Of a stretch of DNA of 45,777 bases, positions 10,243 through 20,344 are shown in pieces. Position 1 is the first letter of the stretch. Every line of letters begins with the position of its first letter. The stretch is taken from the NCBI GenBank assembly GCA_025966225.1, contig JAOPVI010000097.1:1-45777 (forward strand), written 5' to 3'. A model generated the notes under the pieces. That model was not told the origin of the DNA. It saw nothing but the letters and a program-made list of their open reading frames with translations, and searched no databases. The DNA is from Mycobacterium sp. Lineage in GTDB: Bacteria > Actinomycetota > Actinomycetes > Mycobacteriales > Mycobacteriaceae. Position numbers and translations under genes: made by a program.

Positions 10243-10404
10243 TCATGGCGCGTCGCCGAGATAGCGTCGACTGAGACGCTTCCGCTTCCCGAGCTTGCGC
10301 ACCACGGCCACGGGATCCTTAACCGCACGTCCTGCGCCACGGCGCTTGTGCGGCTTGCACATCGCGCAGCCGCGCCAGGAACGAGAGGGGTGATGGTTCG
10401 GCAT
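10243..10404 (-). CDS. Small basic CxxC protein, unknown function
   Basis: 53 residues from the ATG of MPNHHPSRSWRGCAMCKPHK, with GAAGGA 7 nt upstream. The chain is very basic (many Arg/Lys) and has one CxxC pair with neighbouring His (HHPSRSWRGCAMCKPHK), suggesting a metal knuckle. The second half is KDPVAVVRKLGKRKRLSRRYLG, resembling a nucleic-acid-binding tail. It ends 11 bases before the integrase remnant on the same strand. Similar short SRSWxGCxxCKPHK-type proteins occur in actinobacterial accessory DNA, from memory only. It may be cargo of a former mobile element. Confidence 0.5.
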   Translation of the reverse strand: MPNHHPSRSWRGCAMCKPHKRRGAGRAVKDPVAVVRKLGKRKRLSRRYLGDAP

Positions 10405-10900
10405 GGTGGCGTCCTTCACGGACTCCGCCCAGCGGCGAAGCTGACCAGCGTACCCGGCTCGTGACGGGGTGTCGATCAATCAGTCGCACAAACAGAGCCG
10501 GCGGCGGATTACGCTCCGCAGCAGTATCAGTGCCACCTTCCAGAAGCCAGGGGTGCTAGCAGCACATTCAATTGGGGCGCTCGCGGCAATGCGGCGGCCC
10601 AATCGTGCGGCCTACCTTCGAAGTTGGAACCGGCTCCCGGCATAACGTGACCACCGGCTGATGCCCAACTCCTCATTGCGAAGCCGGGTAGTCGTCGGGA
10701 GTCGGTTCCCGCAAGAGGGCATCACCGGATGGCCCCCGTCCGCAGCAGTTTCTGTATGCGTCGTTTGACGCCAACACCGCCAACGCTCCTAACATGCGAT
10801 TACTAACTGGGCCAGGGCTTCTCAACGTTGCCGGACATGCAGGAACGGATTCGCGGTGAACCCGTTCAGCCTGGCCAGGTCCCATCCGACTGAGCTACGA
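10405..10900. other. Non-coding gap inside inserted segment; no gene recognised
   Basis: About 500 bases lie between the small CxxC gene and the end of the DUF4189 gene. Short open frames exist on both strands (for example 10673-10885 minus), but none has a recognisable domain, a plausible ribosome site or conserved neighbours. The right end holds a tRNA-like scrap (10844-10898). The tract is probably decayed mobile DNA. Confidence 0.5.
10844..10898 (-). other. tRNA-like fragment (D-arm match plus T-arm-like hairpin)
   Basis: On the minus strand 10898-10884 reads GTAGCTCAGTCGGAT, the standard 5' D-arm sequence of many bacterial tRNAs. Further along (10866-10844) a hairpin AACGG/CCGTT encloses GGTTCA...GAATCC, like a T-arm with an overlong loop. 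There is no proper acceptor stem, anticodon arm or CCA end, so this is not a working tRNA. It may be a relic of an attachment site. Confidence 0.3.
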
Positions 10901-11422
10901 CTACGAGCCCTGCAGCTGATTCACCCGGCCGGTGAACGCCCGGTTCGGACCGGTGGCGTTGGTGCACGCCACCGTGGCGATACGGCCGCCGCTGGGCTCG
11001 AGGGCTGCGGTCTGTGCGCTGACCACACTCGGACCCTTCCCGGTGTGCCACAGCTCCCAATTGACCGCGTCCACGGCTAGTGCGACGCAGCCGGCCGTCG
11101 TGAAGTCCGTCAGCACGCACTGGCTGCCGCCGGCATTCTGGCATGCGTTCAGCACGCCGAAGTTGGCCTCGTCGAACGAGTTTGCGTTGACCCAGCTTGC
11201 CCAGACGCCCGTCGAGGATGACAGCGCGATGGCAGAGTACTTCGTGGAATTCGCCGGGCCGACCGGTACTGTCGGCGCTCCGGGGACGCGCGGGATCGGC
11301 GGCTTGGCATCGGCGGTCGCCGCGGAGCCCAAGCTGGCGGCGGCGGTGCCCGCGGCGACCATGATGGTGGCGGCCATGATCCGACGGCGCTGGCTGGATT
11401 TGTTCGAGTGAGTGGTGTTCAT
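10901..11422 (-). CDS. Secreted DUF4189-domain protein
   Basis: 173 residues, ATG at 11422 with AAGGA about 9 nt upstream. The signal peptide runs to about residue 39 (SAATADA cut site) and contains three arginines before the hydrophobic core (SSQRRRIMAATIMVA), so either Sec or Tat export is possible. The mature part begins with a proline-rich stretch, then YSAIALSSSTGVWASWVNANSFDEANFGVLNACQ-type sequence. The four cysteines are spaced as in the DUF4189 family (NACQNAGG, SQCVLTDF, GCVALAV, VACTNATG). No enzymatic role is established for the family. It is divergent from furA. Its final codons adjoin the tRNA-like fragment. Confidence 0.75.
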   Translation of the reverse strand: MNTTHSNKSSQRRRIMAATIMVAAGTAAASLGSAATADAKPPIPRVPGAPTVPVGPANSTKYSAIALSSSTGVWASWVNANSFDEANFGVLNACQNAGGSQCVLTDFTTAGCVALAVDAVNWELWHTGKGPSVVSAQTAALEPSGGRIATVACTNATGPNRAFTGRVNQLQGS

Positions 11423-11573
11423 GGTGTCGTCCTTCGGTTCATCGCGACCCCTGGTGGGTCGCGTTCACCGGTAGGAGCGAGCAGCAGAGCCAGATCCCTC
11501 ACTTTCCTTAGATGAAATTCTGGCCAAGGGCGGCGCTCAATCCGACGGCCGGAAAGCGTCGCTCAGATTTTTC

Positions 11574-11601
11574 TTGACTCATTCCAGAAAAGGTCTAGTG
11601 T
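11574..11601 (+). promoter_or_regulatory. furA promoter, apparently leaderless
   Basis: A -35 TTGACT (11574-11579), a 16-bp spacer and a -10 TAGTGT (11596-11601) lie 7 bases before the furA GTG at 11609. Transcription would therefore begin at or next to the start codon. An A/T-rich stretch (11566-11575) directly upstream of the -35 fits the known FurA operator position in mycobacteria. Confidence 0.6.
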
Positions 11602-11608
11602 CGTCGTC

Positions 11609-12052
11609 GTGGGTCAGACCGCGGACTTCCGGCAGTTGTTGCAGGAGGCTGCACTTCGCGTCACCCGTCCGCGGGTGGCGGTGCTCGGCGCCGTCTATGC
11701 GCTTCCGCACTCCGACACGGATTCGATCATCCGTGCCGTGCGCCGGGAGCTGCCCGAGGTGTCTCACCAGACCGTGTACGACTCGCTCAATGCGTTGACC
11801 GCGTCGGGTCTGGTGCGCCGAATCCAACCATCCGGTTCCGTGGCTCGTTACGAGTCCCGGGTCGCAGACAACCACCACCACGTCGTGTGCCGGGCGTGTG
11901 GTGTCATCGCCGACGTCGACTGCGCCGTCGGGGACGCCCCGTGCCTCGTCGCGTCCGATGACAACGGCTTCACGATCGACGAGGCCGAAGTCATCTACTG
12001 GGGCCTGTGCCCCGACTGTTCCACGTCGCACACTTCGGGATCACGCCCGTGA
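11609..12052 (+). CDS. furA: Fur-family redox/metal regulator FurA
   Basis: 147 residues from a GTG. The winged helix carries LRVTRPRVAVLGAVYALPHSD and a recognition helix SHQTVYDSLNALTASGLVRRI (about 52-72). The regulatory domain shows ADNHHHVVCRACG (His89-91, Cys94, Cys97) and GLCPDCS (Cys134, Cys137), the metal and structural zinc ligands of FurA. In mycobacteria FurA represses its own promoter and katG and is released by oxidation. Here it is 36 bp upstream of katG on the same strand, the classic arrangement. The gene pair lies in a segment bounded by an integrase remnant, so it may be an extra furA-katG copy in this genome. Confidence 0.92.
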   Translation: MGQTADFRQLLQEAALRVTRPRVAVLGAVYALPHSDTDSIIRAVRRELPEVSHQTVYDSLNALTASGLVRRIQPSGSVARYESRVADNHHHVVCRACGVIADVDCAVGDAPCLVASDDNGFTIDEAEVIYWGLCPDCSTSHTSGSRP

Positions 12053-12075
12053 TCACAGCCCGATTCACCACTCCC

Positions 12076-12084
12076 GAAAGGAAA
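12076..12084 (+). promoter_or_regulatory. Polypurine ribosome site in front of katG
   Basis: GAAAGGAAA lies 4 bases before the katG GTG in the 36-bp furA-katG gap. In M. tuberculosis and M. smegmatis a polypurine tract at this place is known to stabilise the processed katG mRNA 5' end. It also serves as the Shine-Dalgarno sequence. Confidence 0.6.
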
Positions 12085-12088
12085 TACA

Positions 12089-14284
<2,196 letters not shown>

Positions 14285-14296
14285 CCTCAGCCCGAA

Positions 14297-14332
14297 ACGA
14301 CGCCCCGCGAGCTACGGCTCGCGGGGCGTCGT
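14297..14332 (+). terminator. Strong hairpin terminator after katG
   Basis: Perfect 16-bp arms (14297-14312 and 14317-14332) enclose a TACG tetraloop 12 bases after the katG stop. There is no long T-tract, common for mycobacterial terminators. A run of nine A residues lies about 20 bases further on. Confidence 0.8.
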
Positions 14333-14438
14333 ACGTTCTGAAGAACCTCGGGAAAAAAAAAGTGTGGGATTCCGGGTGGCTGGTCGCTCCTAGCTGATGA
14401 ACGCGGCACAACGTCGCGGCCTACCCAAGGAGCAGACC

Positions 14439-14879
14439 ATGAGCACCACCACCCGCCGCATCACCGCCGCCACCCTCGCACTCGGCGCAGGCGCCGCTGC
14501 GCTCGGCATCCTCGCGGCCCCGGCGGCGCAAGCCGCCCCGATGACTTTCGCCCAAGCCTGCACCACCACGCACGGCTGGGTCGCGACGGTCGTCACCGCC
14601 GGCATCGAAGAGTGCCACTGGCAGGACCCGAACACCGGCAACGAGTGGATCAGGAAGAGCCCGATCGGCGCCCCTGCCGTGAGCGCCAACGGCGCCACGC
14701 CGTTCGCGCAGGCCTGCGTTGTCACACAGGGCTGGAACGCGGTCATCCCCGCCGCCGGCATCGAACAGTGCCACTGGCAGGACTCGGACGGCAACGAGCA
14801 CCTGATCTCGAGCCCGCTCCCGAAGAAGCCGCCGCTCGTGACACAGAATGTTCCGCCGGTGTCGAGGTCGGTGAAGTAG
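14439..14879 (+). CDS. Small secreted protein with two near-identical repeats
   Basis: 146 residues from the ATG of MSTTTRRITAATLALGAG, with AAGGAG 7 nt upstream. A signal peptide ends near residue 32 (AAPAAQA). The mature chain is two copies of a roughly 35-residue unit at about 36-70 and 88-121. Both share FAQAC, a GW pair, AGIE, then CHWQD and GNE. Each unit holds two cysteines (41/59 and 93/111) likely to form its own disulfide. A linker and a proline-rich tail complete it. I do not recognise a named domain. It lies between katG and a hairpin and is probably transcribed alone. Confidence 0.75.
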   Translation: MSTTTRRITAATLALGAGAAALGILAAPAAQAAPMTFAQACTTTHGWVATVVTAGIEECHWQDPNTGNEWIRKSPIGAPAVSANGATPFAQACVVTQGWNAVIPAAGIEQCHWQDSDGNEHLISSPLPKKPPLVTQNVPPVSRSVK

Positions 14880-14889
14880 GCACCGCGTT

Positions 14890-14920
14890 CCCGTCGTCCG
14901 CGCTATGCGCGGGCGGCGGG
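14890..14920 (+). terminator. 14-bp hairpin after the two-repeat protein gene
   Basis: Arms 14890-14903 and 14907-14920 pair over 14 positions (two G-U in RNA) around a 3-base loop, 11 bases after the stop codon. It likely ends that transcript. Confidence 0.6.
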
Positions 14921-14984
14921 TTCATAGGCGATTCATAGCCAGTTCTTTGCCTAACGCTAGAGTGCGCCGCGCATTATCGAGAAC

Positions 14985-15422
14985 ATGAGCGAAACACCGT
15001 CGTCCGAACCCGAGACCGGGCCAATCGAGCCCGTTCCACCACGTGCTGAGCCCGTCGCAACCGTGGCCGAGCCTGTCGTGCCCGCACGTCGACACAGGCG
15101 ACTGAACGCCGTCGCCGCTTGGATCGGCATCGTGGCAGGCAGCGTCTTCATCGTCGGCGCCATCTTCTTCAGCGGCTTCTTCATGGGCCTCGTCGCGGGC
15201 CATGGCGGCCACGGCCATCACCATGGCGGCCACCGCGGCGGCGGCGAGATGATGCACCACCAGGGTCCCGGGCTGATGTTCCCCGGACCGATGTTCCGTC
15301 CGGGACCCGGCATGTTCCCGGGTGGCCCAGGCTGGCCTGGCGGATTCCAAGGCGGACAGGGCGGACAAGGTGGACAGGGTGGACAAGGGCCGACCGGTGC
15401 CCCGACGCCTCCGGGCCGCTGA
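14985..15422 (+). CDS. Membrane protein with His/Gly-rich external tail
   Basis: 145 residues. The N-terminal 40 are acidic and proline-rich, then basic (ARRHRRL). A single transmembrane helix follows (about 43-70). Directly after it is a His/Gly block (73-92, GHGGHGHHHGGHRGGGEMMHH), then a Met/Pro/Gly-rich part and a GGQ repeat tail. Low-complexity DNA repeats encode the tail (15347-15390). From memory a proline-rich protein at this position in M. tuberculosis (Rv3706c) is the counterpart. The His/Met content suggests metal (copper, zinc or nickel) binding at the cell surface, which is inference. Confidence 0.72.
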   Translation: MSETPSSEPETGPIEPVPPRAEPVATVAEPVVPARRHRRLNAVAAWIGIVAGSVFIVGAIFFSGFFMGLVAGHGGHGHHHGGHRGGGEMMHHQGPGLMFPGPMFRPGPGMFPGGPGWPGGFQGGQGGQGGQGGQGPTGAPTPPGR

Positions 15423-15452
15423 AATACCGAGTAACTGAACTAACGCCACACG

Positions 15453-15487
15453 CGCACCCCTGGGCTCTCCGCGAGCCGAGGGGTGCG
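15453..15487 (+). terminator. Hairpin with T-rich tail after the His-rich gene
   Basis: Outer arms CGCACCCCT (15453-15461) and AGGGGTGCG (15479-15487) are perfect; an inner GGCT/AGCC pairing extends the stem. T-rich sequence follows (TTGTTCTGTTCTGTTTG), so this is close to a classical intrinsic terminator. Confidence 0.8.
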
Positions 15488-15614
15488 TTGTTCTGTTCTG
15501 TTTGTCGGGTCCCAGGCCGGGTATCCGATCTCGGGCACGTAGTCGTTGCCGCGCCACGCGTCGAGCGCCGTGCCTTCAAGACGTGGACAGCCCACCACGA
15601 CAAGGAGATGACAG

Positions 15615-17072
15615 ATGGCCGACAAGATCGCGACAACCGACGGCGGCGCCCCGGTACCAAGCGTCGAGCACTCACTATCCGTTGGTCCCGACGGCCCGAT
15701 CCTGCTGCAGGATCACTACCTGATCGAGCAGATGGCCAACTTCAACCGGGAGCGCATCCCGGAGCGGCAGCCCCACGCCAAGGGCGGTGGCGCGTTCGGA
15801 AATTTCGAGGTGACGCAGGACCTCAGCAAGTTCACCCGCGCTGCCTTCCTTCAGCCAGGCGCCAAGACCGAGATGGTGGCCAGGTTTTCCACGGTCGCAG
15901 GCGAGCGCGGCAGCCCGGACACGTGGCGTGACCCCCGCGGCTTCGCGCTGAAGTTCTACACCATCGAGGGCAACTTCGACATGGTCGGCAACAACACGCC
16001 GGTGTTCTTCGTGCGCGACCCGATGAAGTTCCAGAACTTCATCCGCAGCCAGAAGCGGATGGCCGCGAACAACCTTCGCGACCACCACATGCAGTGGGAT
16101 TTTTGGACGCTGTCACCCGAGTCGGCGCACCAGGTCACCTACCTGATGGGCGATCGGGGCATCCCGAAGACCTGGCGGACCATGAACGGCTATTCCAGCC
16201 ACACGTACAGCTGGGTCAACGCCGACGGCGCGCTGTGCTGGGTGAAGTACCACTTCAAGACCGAACAGGGCATCGACTTCCTCACGCAGGAGGACGCTGA
16301 CCGGCTCGCTGGCGAGGACGGTGACTACCACCAGCGCGATCTCTTCGACTCGATCGAACAGGGTAACTTCCCGACCTGGACGCTGCACGTGCAGATCATG
16401 CCGTTCGAGGACGCGAAGAGCTACCGGTTCAACCCGTTCGATCTGACCAAGGTGTGGCCGCACGGTGACTACCCGCTACACGAGGTCGGCAGGATGACGC
16501 TGAACCGCAACGTCGAGGACTACCACGCCCAGATCGAGCAGGCCGCGTTCGAGCCGAACAACATCGTGCCCGGCACCGGCCTGTCCCCGGACAAGATGCT
16601 GCTGGCCCGCGGGTTCTCCTACTCCGACGCACACCGTGCCCGGCTCGGGGTGAACTACAAGCAGATCCCGGTCAACGAGCCGCATGTCGAGGTGAACGCC
16701 TACTCCAAGGACGGTGCGATGCGGATCCGCAACGCCACCGACCCGGTGTATGCACCGAACTCGATGGGAGGCCCGGTGGCGGACGATCCCGCGCGGGTGG
16801 CCGAGGCGCACTGGAGCTCCGACGGCGACATGGTCCGCACCGCGTACACCCTTCGGGCGGAGGACGACGACTGGGGGCAGGCCGGGACCCTGGTTCGCGA
16901 GGTGATGGATGACGATGCACGAGATCGGCTGGCCCACAACATCATCGGTCACGTGTCCGACGGCGTGAAGGAACCGGTGCTGTCGCGGGTGTTCGAGTAC
17001 TGGAGGAACGTCGACCCCGACCTTGGCAAGAAGGTGGAGGAAGGCGTGCGGGCCACGTCCGACGGCTCCTGA
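15615..17072 (+). CDS. Monofunctional heme catalase (clade 3, small subunit)
   Basis: 485 residues, ATG preceded by AAGGAG at 7 nt. It dismutates hydrogen peroxide. Catalase core motifs are intact: distal His54 in [13 protein letters not shown], the Asn segment [13 protein letters not shown] (about 123-135), [15 protein letters not shown] region, and the heme-ligand Tyr336 in [17 protein letters not shown]. Length and the absence of a C-terminal flavodoxin-like domain place it with small-subunit, NADPH-binding catalases. It lies in the same block as katG, Ohr and the ergothioneine genes. Many mycobacteria lack this enzyme, so gain or retention here is of note. The symbol katA is often used but is not assigned. 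Confidence 0.95.
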   Translation: MADKIATTDGGAPVPSVEHSLSVGPDGPILLQDHYLIEQMANFNRERIPERQPHAKGGGAFGNFEVTQDLSKFTRAAFLQPGAKTEMVARFSTVAGERGSPDTWRDPRGFALKFYTIEGNFDMVGNNTPVFFVRDPMKFQNFIRSQKRMAANNLRDHHMQWDFWTLSPESAHQVTYLMGDRGIPKTWRTMNGYSSHTYSWVNADGALCWVKYHFKTEQGIDFLTQEDADRLAGEDGDYHQRDLFDSIEQGNFPTWTLHVQIMPFEDAKSYRFNPFDLTKVWPHGDYPLHEVGRMTLNRNVEDYHAQIEQAAFEPNNIVPGTGLSPDKMLLARGFSYSDAHRARLGVNYKQIPVNEPHVEVNAYSKDGAMRIRNATDPVYAPNSMGGPVADDPARVAEAHWSSDGDMVRTAYTLRAEDDDWGQAGTLVREVMDDDARDRLAHNIIGHVSDGVKEPVLSRVFEYWRNVDPDLGKKVEEGVRATSDGS

Positions 17073-17268
17073 CCTTCGCGAGCTCTACACCGGCGCTGTG
17101 GTCGGCGGCCGAATCACGACCGGGTAGTGGAACTCGCGAGTCGTGACCGACTCCCGACGACACGCCGTACGAATCACATTGCGGTGATTCTCCTGTGGTC
17201 TGTGGGACTATTGAGAACTTTGGGAAACGTGTGGCGTTGGCGCATGACTTGTGACAGTGTCGCTTCCC

Positions 17269-17781
17269 ATGACACGTCGGGCGCTCATTGCTGTGGTGGC
17301 GGTGATGCTTGCGGTCGTCAGCGGTTGCGGGTCGCGCACGGAGTCGACGGAACGCGCTGGGGCCAATGTGTTCTCAGTGGGCCAGTGCGTCGTCATCCCG
17401 TCGACTGCACCCGACACCTTGCGGGCCAACAGGGGTCCCTGCAGCGCCGATCCGAGCTACACCGTTGGCGCCATCGCCGATGGTTCCGGAGCTTGCCCCA
17501 GCAACGAATATCAGCATCTCCCAGCGCAATTCGCAGATGCCTCGACCACCCGGCTGTGTCTGGTGCCCAACCTGGTCGCCGAACACTGCTACATGCTCGA
17601 CCTCCCCGTCGGCGTGGTGCAGCGCGCGGAATGCACTGACCGCAGCCAAAAGGGCCTGCTCGTGCAGGTCACGCAGCGGCTCGACGTACGCGACCAGCAG
17701 GCCTGCAATTCGGGCGTCGGGCAGTATGCGTGGCCGTATCCGTCGCCTCCACGGACCTACTGCACGCTGACGGTGTTCTGA
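17269..17781 (+). CDS. Lipoprotein, unknown function
   Basis: 170 residues from the ATG of MTRRALIAVVAVMLAVVSGCGS; GTG codons 12 and 18 bp upstream are alternatives. The n-region, hydrophobic core and VSGC lipobox (Cys at about 20) mark it for lipidation and anchoring at the outer face of the cytoplasmic membrane. The mature part has at least eight cysteines (for example GQCVVIP, GPCSADP, GACPSNEY, RLCLVP, EHCYMLD, AECTDRS, QACNSG, TYCTLTVF), suggesting a compact disulfide-rich domain. Its layout resembles the LppU-like/DUF family of actinobacterial envelope proteins. It is separated from the catalase by about 200 bp. Confidence 0.72.
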   Translation: MTRRALIAVVAVMLAVVSGCGSRTESTERAGANVFSVGQCVVIPSTAPDTLRANRGPCSADPSYTVGAIADGSGACPSNEYQHLPAQFADASTTRLCLVPNLVAEHCYMLDLPVGVVQRAECTDRSQKGLLVQVTQRLDVRDQQACNSGVGQYAWPYPSPPRTYCTLTVF

Positions 17782-17840
17782 CCCGAGAAGTCCGGCGGAC
17801 GCCTCCCTTCCGTCGCAGTCGAACTGGCATGATCGACCCC

Positions 17841-18278
17841 ATGAGCATCGATGTCGTTTACACCGCAGAATCCACGGCCACCGGCGGAGGCCGCGACGGC
17901 CACGTCACGTCTACCGATGGCAAGATCGACCTGGACAACCGGCCGCCCAAGGAGATGGGCGGTAGCGGCGAGGGCGTCAACCCCGAACTTTTGTTCTCCG
18001 CCGGCTATGCGACCTGTTTCCTGGGTGCACTGAACCTCGTCGCGCGTACCGAGAAGATCGCCCTCGACAGCGCCACCGGCATCACCGCGCAGATCGGATT
18101 CGGCAAGTCCCCAGAAGAGGAAGGGGGCGGCTTCGGCATCAACGCCCACCTCATCGGCTACCTTCCAGGCCTCGAGCAGAGCGCGGCCGAGGAACTCATG
18201 GAGAAGGCGCACGGAGTCTGCCCGTACTCCAAGGCCACTCGCGGCAACATCGACGTCAAGCTCTCGGCCAAGGTCTAG
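17841..18278 (+). CDS. Organic hydroperoxide resistance protein (Ohr/OsmC family)
   Basis: 145 residues from the ATG of MSIDVVYTAESTATGGGRDGHV; an ATG 12 bp upstream is also in frame. It reduces organic hydroperoxides with thiols. The two redox cysteines are Cys59 (SAGYATCFLGAL) and Cys127 (AHGVCPYSKATRGN), with Arg18 and Glu49 near the active site as in Ohr. The length of about 140 and GVNPELLFSAGYA are typical of the Ohr subgroup rather than OsmC. No OhrR-like MarR regulator is adjacent. It stands 3 bp before the next gene, so the two may share a transcript. Confidence 0.88.
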   Translation: MSIDVVYTAESTATGGGRDGHVTSTDGKIDLDNRPPKEMGGSGEGVNPELLFSAGYATCFLGALNLVARTEKIALDSATGITAQIGFGKSPEEEGGGFGINAHLIGYLPGLEQSAAEELMEKAHGVCPYSKATRGNIDVKLSAKV

Positions 18279-18281
18279 TTC

Positions 18282-18935
18282 GTGCGCGTTCCGACGGCGG
18301 GATTCGCCTGTTTGGTGCTCGCGGCCAGCCTCGCGTTGACCATGGCAGGCCCGGCAGGCGCACGGCCGTCCGACCCCGGCGTGGTGTCCTACGCCGTACT
18401 CGGCAAGGGCTCGGTGGGCAACATCGTCGGCATCCCGATGACTTCGGAATCGACGTTCACCGCTCCGTTCCAGGCGTTCTGGGTCGACGCCCCGGAGTGC
18501 AACAACTGGGCCGACATCGGCCTGCCCGACGTCTACGCCGATCCCGACCTCGCGTCGTTCAACGGTGCGACCGCACAGCGTGCCGCGAACGACGACACCA
18601 ACATGGTCAAGCAGGCCGTCGGGGTCTTCGCGACCAATGACGCGGCCACTCGGGCGTTCCACCGGGTCGTCGACCGGACGGTGGGCTGCGCAGGGCAGAC
18701 CACGACTATGCATCTAAACGACTTCGCCACCGAGGTGTGGTCGTTCTCCGGGGCGCCCGCGACACCGACCGATGTGGTGTGGACGAAGCAGGAAGCGGGT
18801 ACAGATCGGCGGTGCTTCACTCAAACCCGGCTGCGGGAGAACGTTCTGCTACAAGCGAAAGTCTGCCAGCCTGGCAACGGCGGGCCTGCGGTGAACGTGC
18901 TGGCCGGGGCGATGCAGAACACTCTGGGTCAGTAA
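18282..18935 (+). CDS. Secreted PknH-sensor-like (PF14032) protein
   Basis: 217 residues from a GTG 3 bp after the Ohr stop. A signal peptide ends near ARPSDPG (about residue 28). The mature part has the four-cysteine pattern of the PknH-type extracellular sensor domain (PECNNW, VGCAGQ, RRCFTQ, KVCQPG) and VWTKQEAGTDRRC and VLLQAKVCQ strands. It has no kinase domain, so it is a soluble or wall-associated stand-alone version. From memory the M. tuberculosis gene just upstream of egtA (Rv3705c) is the counterpart. Ligand unknown. A clear terminator follows, so it is not part of the egt operon. Confidence 0.78.
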   Translation: MRVPTAGFACLVLAASLALTMAGPAGARPSDPGVVSYAVLGKGSVGNIVGIPMTSESTFTAPFQAFWVDAPECNNWADIGLPDVYADPDLASFNGATAQRAANDDTNMVKQAVGVFATNDAATRAFHRVVDRTVGCAGQTTTMHLNDFATEVWSFSGAPATPTDVVWTKQEAGTDRRCFTQTRLRENVLLQAKVCQPGNGGPAVNVLAGAMQNTLGQ

Positions 18936-18945
18936 CGGACGTGGA

Positions 18946-18975
18946 CCCGTGGCACACAAAGTGAGGTGCCACGGG
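18946..18975 (+). terminator. 10-bp hairpin ahead of the egt operon
   Basis: Arms CCCGTGGCAC (18946-18955) and GTGCCACGGG (18966-18975) are perfect around a 10-base loop, 11 bases after the preceding stop codon. It separates the upstream transcript from the egt genes. Confidence 0.7.
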
Positions 18976-19017
18976 GAGATCGTGGAATTTGTCGGTGCCC
19001 TCTGGAAGATAGGAGGG

Positions 19018-19068
19018 ATGGCGACATTGCGCGTGAAGCCACGTCCGAACCCGAGAGGGGATGGCTGA
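19018..19068 (+). CDS. Possible 16-residue leader peptide upstream of egtA
   Basis: An ATG at 19018 opens a frame encoding [16 protein letters not shown]. Its TGA (19066-19068) ends one base before the second candidate egtA ATG (19070). An AGGAGG (19011-19016) lies directly in front, but only one base from this ATG, which is too close for good initiation; the in-frame TTG at 19027 is better spaced. The peptide has no Cys, His or Met run. It is a weak call made because of the stop-start contact. Confidence 0.25.
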   Translation: MATLRVKPRPNPRGDG

Positions 19069-20344
19069 CATGACCACCACCGCGTCGGGACTGTACGGAC
19101 TGGATCCGGACACCATTGAACTCTCGAGTGCCGACGGTGCGGCGATGCACGTGGGCGGCGAATGCCTCGTGGACGGTGCCGTCGGCCAGGTCGGGCTCGA
19201 GATCGAGGCACATTGCTTCGACCTCTCCGATCCGGTGTCCCGCCCCACCTGGGACCGACTCACCGACGTCATCGCGACCGTCCCGCCCTTGCCAGGCGGC
19301 AGTGCCATCACCGTGGAGCCAGGTGGCGCCGTCGAACTCTCCGGACCACCGTGCGACGGGCCCATTGCCGCCATCGCGGCGATGCGCAGCGACCGCGCGG
19401 TGTTGAGCGGCGCCTTCGCCAGGCACGGGTTCGGACTCGTGCTACTCGGGGCCGATCCGTTGCGACCCGCCAAGCGGATCAATCCAGGTGCGCGCTACTC
19501 GGCGATGGAGCAGTTCTTCGAAGCCAGCGGTACCGCCGAGGCCGGCGCGGCGATGATGACATCGACCGCCTCGGTTCAGGTCAACGTCGACGCCGGGCCG
19601 CGCGACGGATGGGCGGCCCGCGTCCGGTTGGCCCATGCGCTCGGGCCGATGATGATCGCCATCTCGGCCAATTCGCCCCTGCTCGGTGCCGAGTTCTCCG
19701 GCTGGCGCAGCACGCGGCAGCGGGTGTGGAGCCAACTCGACTCGGCCCGATGCGGTCCGATCCTCGGCGCCAGCGGGGACGACCCAGCCAACGATTGGTC
19801 GCGCTACGCCTTGCGGGCACCCGTGATGCTGGTTCACGAGCCCGAAGCCGTCCCGGTGACCGATTGGGTGCCGTTCGTGGACTGGGCCGACGGCCGGACA
19901 CTGCTCGGAGGCCGTCGTCCGACGGTGGCCGACCTCGACTATCACCTCACCACTTTGTTTCCTCCGGTCCGGCCGCGCGGCTTCCTCGAGATCCGGTACC
20001 TCGACAGCGTGCCCGACGCCGTGTGGCCTGCCGTGGTGTTCGCCCTCTTCACGCTGCTCGACGATCAACGCGCGGCCGAAATCGCCAAGGACGCCACTGA
20101 ATCCGTCGCGACGGAGTGGGACCGCGCCGCGCGAGTTGGGCTGGCGGACCGGCGGCTGCACGCGGCGGCCGTCCGGTGCGTGCGGGCCGTCGCTGACCTG
20201 GCGCCTGCCGAATTGAGCGAGGCCATGGCGCGGTTGGTCGACCACGTGGAGCAAGGCCGCAGTCCGGCCGATGACTTCTCCGACCGAGTCGTAGAGCGCG
20301 GAATAGCCTCGGCGGTAATCGAATCGGCGGGGAGTGGCTCTTGA
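19061..20344 (+). CDS. egtA: Glutamate-cysteine ligase EgtA (ergothioneine pathway)
   Basis: 427 residues from ATG 19061 (GAGAGG just upstream); an ATG 9 bp later is the alternative. It joins glutamate and cysteine with ATP to give the gamma-glutamylcysteine that EgtB uses as sulfur donor. Plant-type GCS signatures are [12 protein letters not shown] (about 45-56), [14 protein letters not shown] (substrate region), [17 protein letters not shown], and [12 protein letters not shown]. The C-terminal [21 protein letters not shown] is also typical. It is the first gene of egtA-E, and its TGA overlaps the TTG of egtB (TTGA). Together the five gene products convert histidine to ergothioneine, a low-molecular-weight thiol antioxidant. 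Confidence 0.93.
   Translation: MADMTTTASGLYGLDPDTIELSSADGAAMHVGGECLVDGAVGQVGLEIEAHCFDLSDPVSRPTWDRLTDVIATVPPLPGGSAITVEPGGAVELSGPPCDGPIAAIAAMRSDRAVLSGAFARHGFGLVLLGADPLRPAKRINPGARYSAMEQFFEASGTAEAGAAMMTSTASVQVNVDAGPRDGWAARVRLAHALGPMMIAISANSPLLGAEFSGWRSTRQRVWSQLDSARCGPILGASGDDPANDWSRYALRAPVMLVHEPEAVPVTDWVPFVDWADGRTLLGGRRPTVADLDYHLTTLFPPVRPRGFLEIRYLDSVPDAVWPAVVFALFTLLDDQRAAEIAKDATESVATEWDRAARVGLADRRLHAAAVRCVRAVADLAPAELSEAMARLVDHVEQGRSPADDFSDRVVERGIASAVIESAGSGS

Noticed and set aside
10673..10885. A 70-codon minus-strand frame in the inserted segment
   Set aside because: No ribosome site, no recognisable motif, and part of it covers the tRNA-like scrap.
14352..14360. Run of nine A residues after the katG terminator
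   Set aside because: Possible slippage site, but it lies in no coding frame and has no clear role.
15347..15400. Short GGACA-type tandem repeats, considered as CRISPR-like or minisatellite
   Set aside because: They encode the Gly-Gln tail of the membrane protein; no spacers and units are too short.
17073..17268. Possible SigH/SigE promoter (GGGAAAC region) before the lipoprotein gene
   Set aside because: The -35 is a poor match and no GTT -10 with proper spacing could be supported.
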